Source: Pseudomonas putida (GTDB lineage: Bacteria; Pseudomonadota; Gammaproteobacteria; Pseudomonadales; Pseudomonadaceae). Taken from it: a stretch of 64,000 nt of DNA. The notes below the pieces were generated by a model, which was given only the letters and a program-made list of their open reading frames with translations, was not told where the DNA came from and ran no database searches. Within the stretch, counting starts at the first letter, position 1, and every line of letters begins with the position of its first letter. The translations under genes were made by a program, and so were the position numbers. This document shows positions 33,856-41,710 of this stretch, in pieces. The stretch covers positions 4,081,501 through 4,145,500 of the forward strand of contig NZ_CP029693.1 in the NCBI RefSeq assembly GCF_003228315.1. The letters are read 5' to 3'.

Positions 33856-35961
33856 ATGCCGAGCATAGACGCCCTCGCCGATCGCTTATCGACCTACCTC
33901 GGCAAAGACCAGGTCAACCTGGTCCGCCGAGCGTATTTCTACGCCGAACAAGCCCACGACGGCCAACGCCGTCGCAGCGGCGAGGCGTACGTCACGCACC
34001 CACTCGCGGTTGCGAATATTCTTGCCGACATGCATATGGACCATCAGAGCCTGATGGCGGCCATGCTGCATGACGTGATCGAAGACACCGGTATCGCCAA
34101 GGAAGCGCTGCAAGCGCAGTTCGGTGAAACCGTGGCCGAACTGGTCGACGGGGTCAGCAAACTGACCCAGATGAACTTCGAGACCAAGGCCGAGGCACAA
34201 GCCGAAAACTTCCAGAAAATGGCCATGGCCATGGCACGCGACATTCGCGTGATCCTGGTTAAGCTGGCCGACCGCCTGCACAACATGCGCACCCTGGAAG
34301 TGCTGTCCGGCGAAAAGCGCCGACGCATCGCCAAGGAAACCCTGGAAATCTATGCGCCCATCGCCAACCGGCTGGGCATGCACGCCATCCGCATAGAGTT
34401 CGAAGACCTCGGCTTCAAGGCGATGCACCCGATGCGTTCCGCGCGCATCTACCAGGCCGTCAAGCGCGCCCGGGGCAATCGCAAGGAAATCGTCAACAAG
34501 ATCGAAGAGTCCCTCAGCCACTGCCTGGCCGTCGACGGCATCCAGGGCGAGGTCAGCGGTCGCCAGAAACACCTCTACGGCATCTACAAGAAGATGCGCG
34601 GCAAGCGCCGGGCCTTCAACGAAATCATGGACGTCTACGCGTTCCGGATCATCGTCGACAAGGTCGATACCTGCTACCGCGTGCTGGGGGCTGTTCATAA
34701 TTTGTACAAACCGTTGCCCGGTCGCTTCAAGGATTACATCGCGATCCCCAAGGCCAACGGCTATCAGTCGCTGCACACCACGCTGTTCGGCATGCATGGT
34801 GTTCCGATCGAGATCCAGATCCGCACCCGCGAGATGGAAGAGATGGCCAACAACGGCATCGCCGCCCACTGGCTGTACAAATCCAGCGGCGACGAGCAGC
34901 CCAAGGGCACTCACGCCCGCGCCCGGCAGTGGGTCAAAGGTGTGCTGGAGATGCAGCAACGCGCCGGCAACTCGCTGGAATTCATTGAAAGCGTGAAGAT
35001 CGACCTGTTCCCGGACGAGGTCTACGTCTTCACGCCCAAAGGCCGGATCATGGAGCTGCCCAAAGGCTCCACGGCGGTCGACTTTGCTTACGCAGTGCAC
35101 ACCGACGTGGGCAACAGCTGCATCGCGTGCCGGATCAATCGTCGTCTCGCGCCACTGTCCGAACCGTTGCAAAGCGGCTCCACGGTCGAGATCGTCAGCG
35201 CCCCGGGCGCACGACCGAACCCGGCGTGGCTCAATTTCGTGGTCACCGGCAAGGCACGCACGCACATCCGTCATGCGCTGAAACTGCAACGCCGCTCCGA
35301 GTCCATCAGCCTGGGCGAACGCCTGTTGAACAAGGTCCTCAACGGTTTCGACAGTTCGCTGGAAAAAATCCCGGCCGAGCGTATCAAGGCCATCCTCAGC
35401 GAATATCGCCTCGAACTGGCTGAAGACTTGCTCGAAGACATCGGCCTGGGCAATCGCATGGCCTATGTCGTGGCGCGCAGGCTGCTGGGCGAAGGCGAAC
35501 AGCTGCCGAGCCCTGAAGGCCCGCTGGCGATTCGCGGCACCGAAGGCCTGGTGCTCAGCTACGCCAAGTGCTGCACACCGATCCCGGGCGACCCGATTGT
35601 CGGCCACCTGTCCGCGGGCAAGGGCATGGTTGTGCACCTGGACAACTGCCGCAACATCAGTGAAATCCGCCACAACCCGGAAAAATGCATCCAGCTCTCG
35701 TGGGCCAAGGATGTCACCGGCGAATTCAACGTCGAACTGCGCGTCGAGCTGGAACACCAGCGCGGCTTGATCGCCCTGCTGGCCAGCAGCGTCAACGCAG
35801 CCGACGGCAACATCGAAAAAATCAGCATGGACGAACGCGATGGTCGCATCAGCGTGGTCCAACTGGTGGTCAGCGTGCACGACCGCGTGCATCTGGCCCG
35901 CGTGATCAAGAAACTGCGTGCCTTGACCGGGGTGATCCGCATCACCCGCATGCGTGCGTAG
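33856..35961 (+). CDS. spoT: Bifunctional (p)ppGpp synthetase/hydrolase SpoT
   Basis: 701 residues, the Pseudomonas SpoT length. Order: HD hydrolase (about 25-180) with H72-D73 in LHDVIEDTG and VKLADRLHNMRTL; RelA_SpoT synthetase (about 235-345, GRQKHLYGIYKKMRGK...DYIAIPKANGYQSLHT); TGS (about 385-445, VYVFTPKGRIMELPKGSTAVDFAYAVH); zinc-finger and ACT domains at the C-terminus (KCCTPIPGDPIVGH). An intact HD site argues that it degrades ppGpp. AGGAG six bases before the ATG at 33856 rules out the TTG at 33841. Confidence 0.96.
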   Translation: MPSIDALADRLSTYLGKDQVNLVRRAYFYAEQAHDGQRRRSGEAYVTHPLAVANILADMHMDHQSLMAAMLHDVIEDTGIAKEALQAQFGETVAELVDGVSKLTQMNFETKAEAQAENFQKMAMAMARDIRVILVKLADRLHNMRTLEVLSGEKRRRIAKETLEIYAPIANRLGMHAIRIEFEDLGFKAMHPMRSARIYQAVKRARGNRKEIVNKIEESLSHCLAVDGIQGEVSGRQKHLYGIYKKMRGKRRAFNEIMDVYAFRIIVDKVDTCYRVLGAVHNLYKPLPGRFKDYIAIPKANGYQSLHTTLFGMHGVPIEIQIRTREMEEMANNGIAAHWLYKSSGDEQPKGTHARARQWVKGVLEMQQRAGNSLEFIESVKIDLFPDEVYVFTPKGRIMELPKGSTAVDFAYAVHTDVGNSCIACRINRRLAPLSEPLQSGSTVEIVSAPGARPNPAWLNFVVTGKARTHIRHALKLQRRSESISLGERLLNKVLNGFDSSLEKIPAERIKAILSEYRLELAEDLLEDIGLGNRMAYVVARRLLGEGEQLPSPEGPLAIRGTEGLVLSYAKCCTPIPGDPIVGHLSAGKGMVVHLDNCRNISEIRHNPEKCIQLSWAKDVTGEFNVELRVELEHQRGLIALLASSVNAADGNIEKISMDERDGRISVVQLVVSVHDRVHLARVIKKLRALTGVIRITRMRA

Positions 35962-35988
35962 CCACCCATCCATTACAAGGAGTCCTTC

Positions 35989-36369
35989 ATGACCAAGACT
36001 GTTATCACCAGCGACAAGGCCCCGGCCGCCATCGGTACTTACTCCCAGGCGATCAAGGCTGGCAACACCGTTTACATGTCGGGTCAGATTCCTCTGGACC
36101 CAAAAACCATGGAACTGGTCGAAGGCTTCGAAGCCCAGACCGTCCAGGTGTTCGAGAACCTCAAGGCTGTTGCTGAAGCCGCTGGTGGTTCGTTCAAGGA
36201 CATCGTCAAGCTGAACATCTTCCTCACCGACCTGAGCCACTTCGCCAAGGTCAACGAGATCATGGGCAAATACTTCGAACAACCTTACCCAGCTCGCGCC
36301 GCCATCGGCGTAGCAGCCCTGCCAAAGGGTTCGCAGGTTGAAATGGATGCCATCCTGGTCATCGAGTAA
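35989..36369 (+). CDS. ridA: RidA enamine/imine deaminase
   Basis: 126 residues. Hydrolyses reactive 2-aminoacrylate and other enamines released by PLP enzymes. The signature is YPARAAIGVAALPKGSQVEMDAI, with the substrate Arg in it, and MSGQIPLDPKTMEL. It follows spoT by 27 bases with an AAGGAG site and is probably co-transcribed. Confidence 0.95.
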   Translation: MTKTVITSDKAPAAIGTYSQAIKAGNTVYMSGQIPLDPKTMELVEGFEAQTVQVFENLKAVAEAAGGSFKDIVKLNIFLTDLSHFAKVNEIMGKYFEQPYPARAAIGVAALPKGSQVEMDAILVIE

Positions 36370-36376
36370 CGTGCCC

Positions 36377-36397
36377 GGCGCAGCCACAGGCTGCGCC
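36377..36397 (+). terminator. Stem-loop after ridA
   Basis: GGCGCAGCC, loop ACA, GGCTGCGCC: a perfect nine-base GC-rich stem directly after the ridA stop. It lacks a U-run, so it may protect the 3' end or pause polymerase. Confidence 0.55.
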
Positions 36398-36436
36398 ACC
36401 GCTCTGCTGTAAAGAAAAGCTTGAAAGGATTCCACC

Positions 36437-37177
36437 ATGCGCAAAGCGCTTGCTCTCTCGCTGCTCGCCCTGCTTTTGGGCGGTTGTGCCAGCAACCCTG
36501 CCGATCGTGATATCAGTGGCACCTGGATCAACCAGGTGGCGATCGATGCAGCCTCCAAGGGCGTTCCCCTGCGCGAAGCGCTCCAGGCCTATGGTCCGAA
36601 CCTGGAATGGGACGTCAACACCAAGGCCGGTCAGGCCCGCTACACCAATGGTTTTGAAAATGTCGACGGCAAGCTGTCGGGCGAAGAGTCCGGCGCCTGG
36701 AAAATCGACTTTTATGGCAGCTCCGGCAGCGAGCTGAAGCGCGACGGCAAACAATTGAGCCAGGCCGCGACTGAAAACGAACCGGCCCAGGTCTTCGATC
36801 GCGCGCTGATCCCGGTCCCCGAAGGCGCGCCGATCGGTGCCAGCTTTGAACGTGCGCTGTACTCGGCCTATATGGGCGGCACGTGGAAAGTCATCAGTGG
36901 CCCCGGCGAAGGCAACACCGTGCAATTTCAGGCCGACGGTCAGGTGACGGGCCTGCAGGGTGCGGATCGTTATGCGCTGTGCCTGGCCGGTGATTGCGCC
37001 TCGATGAGTGGCGGCAATGACAACATGTGGCTGCAGCTCAATGGCCAGGGAAATCCGTGGATCTTTGCGCGCAAGGGCAAGGAGCTGGAGATCTTCCAGG
37101 CCGTGAACACCGCCCTGGCGGATGAACAGCCTCAGTTCACGCCGGGTGATCGCAAGTGGCTGCTCGAGAAGCAGTAA
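36437..37177 (+). CDS. Uncharacterised lipoprotein
   Basis: 246 residues with a clear lipoprotein signal MRKALALSLLALLLGGCASN, lipidated at C17. The mature part starts PADRDISGTWINQVAIDAASKGVPLREAL and is rich in short polar beta-strand patterns (SGTW...WDVNTKAGQARYTNGFENVDGKL), reminiscent of a lipocalin-like or calycin barrel, which is only an impression. No catalytic motif seen. Ribosome site AAAGGA. It follows ridA by 67 bases and the ridA stem-loop. Equivalent to the PA5340-PA5341 neighbourhood in PAO1 by position. Confidence 0.75.
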   Translation: MRKALALSLLALLLGGCASNPADRDISGTWINQVAIDAASKGVPLREALQAYGPNLEWDVNTKAGQARYTNGFENVDGKLSGEESGAWKIDFYGSSGSELKRDGKQLSQAATENEPAQVFDRALIPVPEGAPIGASFERALYSAYMGGTWKVISGPGEGNTVQFQADGQVTGLQGADRYALCLAGDCASMSGGNDNMWLQLNGQGNPWIFARKGKELEIFQAVNTALADEQPQFTPGDRKWLLEKQ

Positions 37178-37205
37178 CCCGGTTCTAACTGCAAAGCACA
37201 CCCCA

Positions 37206-37295
37206 TGTAGGAGCGAGCCTGCTCGCGATAGCGGTGTGACAGTCAACGATGATGTTGAATGTCATGCCCTCATCGCGAGCAGGCTCGCTCCTACA
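37206..37295. repeat. REPIN, class GCGAGCaggCTCGC
   Basis: TGTAGGAGCGAGCC...GGCTCGCTCCTACA, inner part 46 bases, between the lipoprotein gene and the convergent epimerase-like gene. Confidence 0.88.
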
Positions 37296-37317
37296 GTGGT
37301 TATGGGGCGTCTGGACG

Positions 37318-38175
37318 TCAGCATCGCCCCTCAAGAATCGCCGCATAACCCTCGCGGAAACTCGGATACTTCGGCTCCCATCCCAAAGCCCTGGCTCGGG
37401 CATTGCTGCAACGCTTGCTCCCGGTGCGTCGCACACTGGCCTCGTCCGCCCATTCGGTCACACCCAAATACTCGCGCATCCAGCCCACCACATCCGCCAG
37501 CGCGGCCGGCGCGTCATCGACACCGATATAGACATCATCCAGCGCTACACCCCGGCGATCCGCCTCAAGCAGATACGCCATCAACCCGGCAGCGTCATCG
37601 GCGTGAATTCGATTGGCATACAGCGGCGGATCGACCGCCACGCGATAACCCTCGCGCACCTGAGTCAGTAGCCGCTCACGGCCCGGACCATAAATGCCGG
37701 TCAACCGCAAAATGCTGGCAGGAATGCCGCTACCGAGCGCAATCTGCTCGGCTTCGAGCATCAAGCGCCCTGAAAAGCCGGTAGCCACAGCTGGCGAAGC
37801 CTCATCAACCCACTCGCCCTCCTGCTGCCCATAAACACTGCTGCTGGAAACGAACAACAGACGACTGGGTGCTTGCCCGTAGTCGTCCAGCCACTCCAGC
37901 ACATGCTGCAGTCCCTCGACATAAGCGGCGCGATAGCCAGCCTCGTCATGGTTAGTGGCAGCCGCGCAATACACCAGGTAATCCACTGCACCGATTGGCC
38001 AGGTCGCCGGGCATTCCTTGTTGAACAGGTCGCCTGCAACACCGATCACCCCCTCGGGCAATCGGGAAACGTCCCGACGCAGGCCATGGACCTCCCACCC
38101 TGCAGCCAACAATTGCTTGGCCAGGCGGCTGCCAACATCACCGCAACCGGCGATCAAAACAGAAGGCGCGGACAT
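37318..38175 (-). CDS. NAD(P)-dependent epimerase-like protein (YeeZ type)
   Basis: 285-residue extended short-chain dehydrogenase-like protein. Rossmann motif is VLIAGCGDVGSRLAKQLLAAGWEVHGL, slightly altered from GxxGxxG, and the active-site area reads FVSSSSVYGQQEGEWVDE, so a YxxxK dyad is not obvious (GRLMLEAEQ follows where the Lys would be). It resembles E. coli YeeZ, an atypical SDR of unknown function. The gene is monocistronic and divergent from exbB. Confidence 0.78.
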   Translation of the reverse strand: MSAPSVLIAGCGDVGSRLAKQLLAAGWEVHGLRRDVSRLPEGVIGVAGDLFNKECPATWPIGAVDYLVYCAAATNHDEAGYRAAYVEGLQHVLEWLDDYGQAPSRLLFVSSSSVYGQQEGEWVDEASPAVATGFSGRLMLEAEQIALGSGIPASILRLTGIYGPGRERLLTQVREGYRVAVDPPLYANRIHADDAAGLMAYLLEADRRGVALDDVYIGVDDAPAALADVVGWMREYLGVTEWADEASVRRTGSKRCSNARARALGWEPKYPSFREGYAAILEGRC

Positions 38176-38262
38176 CAGAAAACTCCCTTGGGAAACGGAC
38201 AGACTAGCGCTGGCACTGGACGAGCGGCCAGCAATACAGGAAAAAAAGAGACTCTATTACTT

Positions 38263-38290
38263 TTGTTAACAAGAATTACTTGCAATAATG
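38263..38290 (+). promoter_or_regulatory. Candidate exbB promoter with possible Fur site
   Basis: TTGTTA at 38263-38268 and AATAAT at 38284-38289 form a -35/-10 pair with 15 bases between. The sequence AAGAATTACTTGCAATAATG between and over it has only partial likeness to the A/T-rich Fur 19-mer. Iron control of exbB-exbD-tonB is known in Pseudomonas; the site itself is tentative. Confidence 0.35.
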
Positions 38291-38363
38291 CGCGCCACTT
38301 TTGTTCTCGGCCTCACGAGGCCTGGAAGAGCACCATCGTTTTTCTATCTCAGGTCCGGCCAGC

Positions 38364-39326
38364 ATGACACGCAACCAAACCCTCGCTTCGCCAACCAAAC
38401 GACCTCGCGCCTGGAGCGCTGTGGCCGCCCTGCTTCTCAGCCTGATGCTGGCACCGGTTGCCGCTTTCGCTGACGCACAAGCACCCGCCAACGCGCCAGC
38501 CACCGCAGACCATACCGCCCCGGCTGTCACGCCTGTCGCTACCGACCCGGCCCAGGCAGCACCGGCTCAAGATGCCACTAGCGAAAACGTCCCTGAAGTC
38601 CTCGAAGCCGACAACACCCTGGGCATGGCCCATGACCTGTCGCCGTGGGGCATGTACCAGAACGCCGACGTCGTCGTGAAAAGCGTGATGATCGGCCTGG
38701 CCATCGCCTCGATCATCACCTGGACCATCTGGATCGCCAAGGGCCTTGAGCTGCTGGGCGCCAAGCGCCGCCTGCGCACCGAGATCGTCCACCTGAAAAA
38801 GGCCGCCACCCTCAAGGAAGCCAGCGCCACCGCCACCAAACCCGGCACCCTTGCCAATCTGCTGGTGCACGACGCGCTGGAGGAAATGCACCTGTCGGCC
38901 AGCGCCCGGGAAAAAGAAGGCATCAAGGAACGCGTCAGCTTCCGTCTTGAGCGCCTGGTCGCGGCCTGCGGTCGCAACATGAGCAGCGGCACTGGTGTGC
39001 TCGCCACCATTGGCTCTACCGCGCCGTTCGTCGGCCTGTTCGGTACCGTATGGGGCATCATGAACAGCTTCATCGGCATCGCCAAAACCCAGACCACCAA
39101 CCTCGCCGTCGTGGCACCCGGCATCGCCGAAGCCCTGCTGGCGACCGCACTGGGTCTGGTGGCGGCGATTCCTGCGGTGGTGATCTACAACGTGTTTGCC
39201 CGCTCCATCGCCGGTTACAAGGCGCAAGTATCCGACGCGTCGGCAGAAGTCCTGCTGCTGGTCAGCCGTGACCTCGATCACCAGCCTGAGCGCAGCTCGC
39301 AACCGCACATGGTGAAAGTGGGGTAA
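38364..39326 (+). CDS. exbB: TonB-system proton channel subunit ExbB
   Basis: 320 residues. A cleavable-looking N-terminal signal (WSAVAALLLSLMLAPVAAFA) and an Ala/Pro-rich periplasmic linker, as in Pseudomonas ExbB, precede the MotA/TolQ/ExbB domain with spans near VKSVMIGLAIASIITWTIWIA, FVGLFGTVWGIMNSFIG and GIAEALLATALGLVAAIPAVVIYN. The pentamer surrounds ExbD and uses the proton gradient to energise TonB. Start MTRNQTLAS is favoured over the frame opening at 38301. Six bases precede exbD. Confidence 0.93.
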   Translation: MTRNQTLASPTKRPRAWSAVAALLLSLMLAPVAAFADAQAPANAPATADHTAPAVTPVATDPAQAAPAQDATSENVPEVLEADNTLGMAHDLSPWGMYQNADVVVKSVMIGLAIASIITWTIWIAKGLELLGAKRRLRTEIVHLKKAATLKEASATATKPGTLANLLVHDALEEMHLSASAREKEGIKERVSFRLERLVAACGRNMSSGTGVLATIGSTAPFVGLFGTVWGIMNSFIGIAKTQTTNLAVVAPGIAEALLATALGLVAAIPAVVIYNVFARSIAGYKAQVSDASAEVLLLVSRDLDHQPERSSQPHMVKVG

Positions 39327-39332
39327 TCGGCC

Positions 39333-39761
39333 ATGGGCCTGCATTTGAAAGAAGGGGCAGACGACGATCTGTCCGAGAACCACGAAATCAACGTTACGCC
39401 GTTCATTGACGTGATGCTGGTGCTGTTGATCATCTTCATGGTGGCGGCACCGCTGGCCACCGTGGACATCAAGGTCGACCTGCCCGCCTCCACCGCCAAA
39501 CCGGCGCCACGGCCGGAGAAACCGGTGTTCCTCAGCGTCAAGGCTGACCAGCGTCTGTATCTGGGCGACGACGAAGTGAAGGCCGAAGCACTCGGCGCCA
39601 CGCTCGACGCCAAAACCCAGGGCAAGAAAGACACGACAATCTTCTTCCAGGCCGATAAAGGCGTGGATTACGGCGACCTGATGAGCGTGATGGACAAACT
39701 GCGCTCGGCCGGTTACCTGAAGGTCGGTTTGGTTGGTCTCGAGTCGGCAGCCAAGAAATGA
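39333..39761 (+). CDS. exbD: TonB-system subunit ExbD
   Basis: 142 residues: one N-terminal membrane span INVTPFIDVMLVLLIIFMVAAPLAT carrying the conserved proton-path Asp (FIDVML), then a periplasmic domain. Overlaps tonB by 4 bases (ATGA). Confidence 0.95.
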   Translation: MGLHLKEGADDDLSENHEINVTPFIDVMLVLLIIFMVAAPLATVDIKVDLPASTAKPAPRPEKPVFLSVKADQRLYLGDDEVKAEALGATLDAKTQGKKDTTIFFQADKGVDYGDLMSVMDKLRSAGYLKVGLVGLESAAKK

Positions 39762-40504
39762 TCACAACGCGCCATAAGCTGACGCGTTACAGCGGTAGCC
39801 TGGCCATTGTGCTGGGTGTTCACGCGCTGGCCATCGCGCTGGCCGTGAACTGGACCGCCCGCCCGCCCATCGAATTGCCACCCCAGGCAATGATGGTCGA
39901 GCTGGCACCGGTTCCGGCTCCGCCACCGCCTGCACCGCCGAAGGTCGTCACCCCACCGCAGCCACCGGCTCCGGTTGAAGAATTGCCGATTCCGAAATTG
40001 GCCGAAGCGCCGAAGGCCGAGATCGCCGTTCCGAAACCGGTCAAGCCCAAGCCCAAGCCGCAACCGCCCAAGCCTGTGGAGAAAAAGCCGGAGCCACCGA
40101 AGGAAAAACCTTCCGAGGCCAAACCGAGCGAAGCACCACCGACGCCGGCACCGACCGAGAAATCCGCGGCACCCGATCCGGGTCCTTCGGCTGCTCAAGT
40201 CGCTGCCAAGGCCAGCTGGGAAGGTACTCTGCTAGCGCACCTGCAGAAGTACAAAAAATACCCTGCCAGCGCACAGGCACGGGGCAAGGAAGGCGTGAAC
40301 CGTCTGCGATTCGTGGTGGATGCCGAAGGTAATGTGCTGTCGTTCGAACTGGTGGGGGCCTCAGGCACGGCCGATCTGGACCGGGCCACTCTGGACATGA
40401 TCCGTCGCGCCCAGCCGCTGCCAAAACCACCGGCACACATGCTCACCAACGGCTCCATCGAAATCGTCGCGCCGTTTGTCTACAAGATCGAACGCAGGCG
40501 TTAA
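39758..40504 (+). CDS. tonB: Energy transducer TonB
   Basis: 248 residues. Single N-terminal anchor SGSLAIVLGVHALAIALAVNW with the conserved His, a long Pro/Lys/Glu-rich periplasmic spacer (about 35-150), and a C-terminal TonB domain with KKYPASAQARGKEGVNRLRFVVDAEGNV and DLDRATLDMIRRAQPLP. It transmits energy to outer-membrane siderophore and other receptors. The last gene of exbB-exbD-tonB. Confidence 0.95.
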   Translation: MITTRHKLTRYSGSLAIVLGVHALAIALAVNWTARPPIELPPQAMMVELAPVPAPPPPAPPKVVTPPQPPAPVEELPIPKLAEAPKAEIAVPKPVKPKPKPQPPKPVEKKPEPPKEKPSEAKPSEAPPTPAPTEKSAAPDPGPSAAQVAAKASWEGTLLAHLQKYKKYPASAQARGKEGVNRLRFVVDAEGNVLSFELVGASGTADLDRATLDMIRRAQPLPKPPAHMLTNGSIEIVAPFVYKIERRR

Positions 40505-40520
40505 CGCACCACCGACCCAT

Positions 40521-40610
40521 TGTGGGAGCGAGCCTGCTCGCGAAGAGGCCGCTCCATTCAATCTCTTCATCGAAGATTGAACCGCTTTCGCGAGCAGGCT
40601 CGCTCCCACT
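40521..40610. repeat. REPIN, class GCGAGCaggCTCGC
   Basis: TGTGGGAGCGAGCC...GGCTCGCTCCCAC, inner part ~46 bases; follows tonB directly. Confidence 0.88.
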
Positions 40611-40628
40611 CAGGTTCTCGCATCACCC

Positions 40629-40654
40629 CCAAAGGCACCGAAAGGTGCCTTTGG
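40629..40654 (+). terminator. Stem-loop after tonB
   Basis: CCAAAGGCACC, loop GAAA, GGTGCCTTTGG: perfect 11-base stem with a GNRA tetraloop. Short T content only inside the stem, so a terminator of moderate strength. Confidence 0.65.
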
Positions 40655-40771
40655 CATATCTACCCACGGCAAACCGGCATTGGCCGGTGTCACCCGACAC
40701 ATACCTTCTGATAACGTGCGTCTATCGATTGCAGCCGGTATGCTTGGCCCGCATCTTCATGGACGCTTGCT

Positions 40772-41701
40772 ATGACTCTCACAGAATTACGCTACATCGT
40801 TACCCTCGCCCAAGAGCAGCATTTCGGCCACGCGGCCGAGCGTTGCCACGTCAGCCAGCCGACCCTGTCGGTGGGCGTGAAAAAGCTTGAAGACGAACTC
40901 GGTGTGCTGATTTTCGAGCGCAGCAAAAGCGCCGTGCGCCTGACCCCGGTCGGCGAAGGCATCGTGGCCCAGGCGCAAAAGGTGCTGGAACAGGCCCAGG
41001 GCATTCGCGAACTGGCCCAGGCCGGCAAGAACCAGCTGACCGCGCCGCTGAAAGTCGGTGCGATCTACACGGTTGGCCCCTATCTGTTTCCCCACCTGAT
41101 TCCGCAACTGCACCGGGTCGCCCCGCAGATGCCGTTGTACATTGAAGAAAACTTCACCCACGTGCTGCGCGACAAACTGCGCAATGGCGAACTCGACGCG
41201 ATCATCATCGCCCTGCCGTTCAACGAAGCCGACGTGCTGACGCTGCAGCTCTACGACGAGCCGTTCTACGTCCTGATGCCGGCCCAGCACCCGTGGACAC
41301 AAAAGGAATCCATCGACGCCAACCTGCTCAACGACAAGAGCCTGTTGCTGCTGGGCGAAGGCCACTGCTTCCGCGACCAGGTGCTGGAAGCCTGCCCGAC
41401 CCTGACCAAGGGCAATGACGGCGCCAAGCACACCACGGTGGAATCCAGCTCGCTGGAGACCATTCGCCACATGGTTGCATCGGGCCTTGGCATATCGATC
41501 CTGCCGTTGTCGGCGGTGGACAGTCATCACTATGCCCCCGGCGTGATCGAAGTCCGCCCGCTGTCGGCACCGACACCCTATCGCACGGTGGCGATCGCCT
41601 GGCGCGCCAGCTTCCCGCGGCCCAAGGCCATTGAAATCCTCGCTGACTCCATTCGCCTGTGCTCGGTGGCCAAGCCGTCCGCGCAGGTGGTGGCAGGTTA
41701 A
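40772..41701 (+). CDS. oxyR: Peroxide-sensing regulator OxyR
   Basis: LysR-type activator of 309 residues. The helix-turn-helix is LRYIVTLAQEQHFGHAAERCHVSQPTLSVGVKKLEDELG. The redox pair is exactly at C199 (GEGHCFRDQ) and C208 (EACPTL), the peroxide-forming disulfide of OxyR. It drives katB, ahp and similar genes on H2O2. Nine bases after it starts recG, the oxyR-recG pair known from P. aeruginosa as an operon. Confidence 0.97.
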   Translation: MTLTELRYIVTLAQEQHFGHAAERCHVSQPTLSVGVKKLEDELGVLIFERSKSAVRLTPVGEGIVAQAQKVLEQAQGIRELAQAGKNQLTAPLKVGAIYTVGPYLFPHLIPQLHRVAPQMPLYIEENFTHVLRDKLRNGELDAIIIALPFNEADVLTLQLYDEPFYVLMPAQHPWTQKESIDANLLNDKSLLLLGEGHCFRDQVLEACPTLTKGNDGAKHTTVESSSLETIRHMVASGLGISILPLSAVDSHHYAPGVIEVRPLSAPTPYRTVAIAWRASFPRPKAIEILADSIRLCSVAKPSAQVVAG

Positions 41702-41710
41702 GCACGCGTC

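Noticed and set aside
33886..36558. 890-codon open frame opposite spoT-ridA on the minus strand
   Set aside because: It is antisense to a firmly identified gene, has the His/Gln/Val-rich composition typical of a shadow frame in high-GC DNA, and no recognisable motif.
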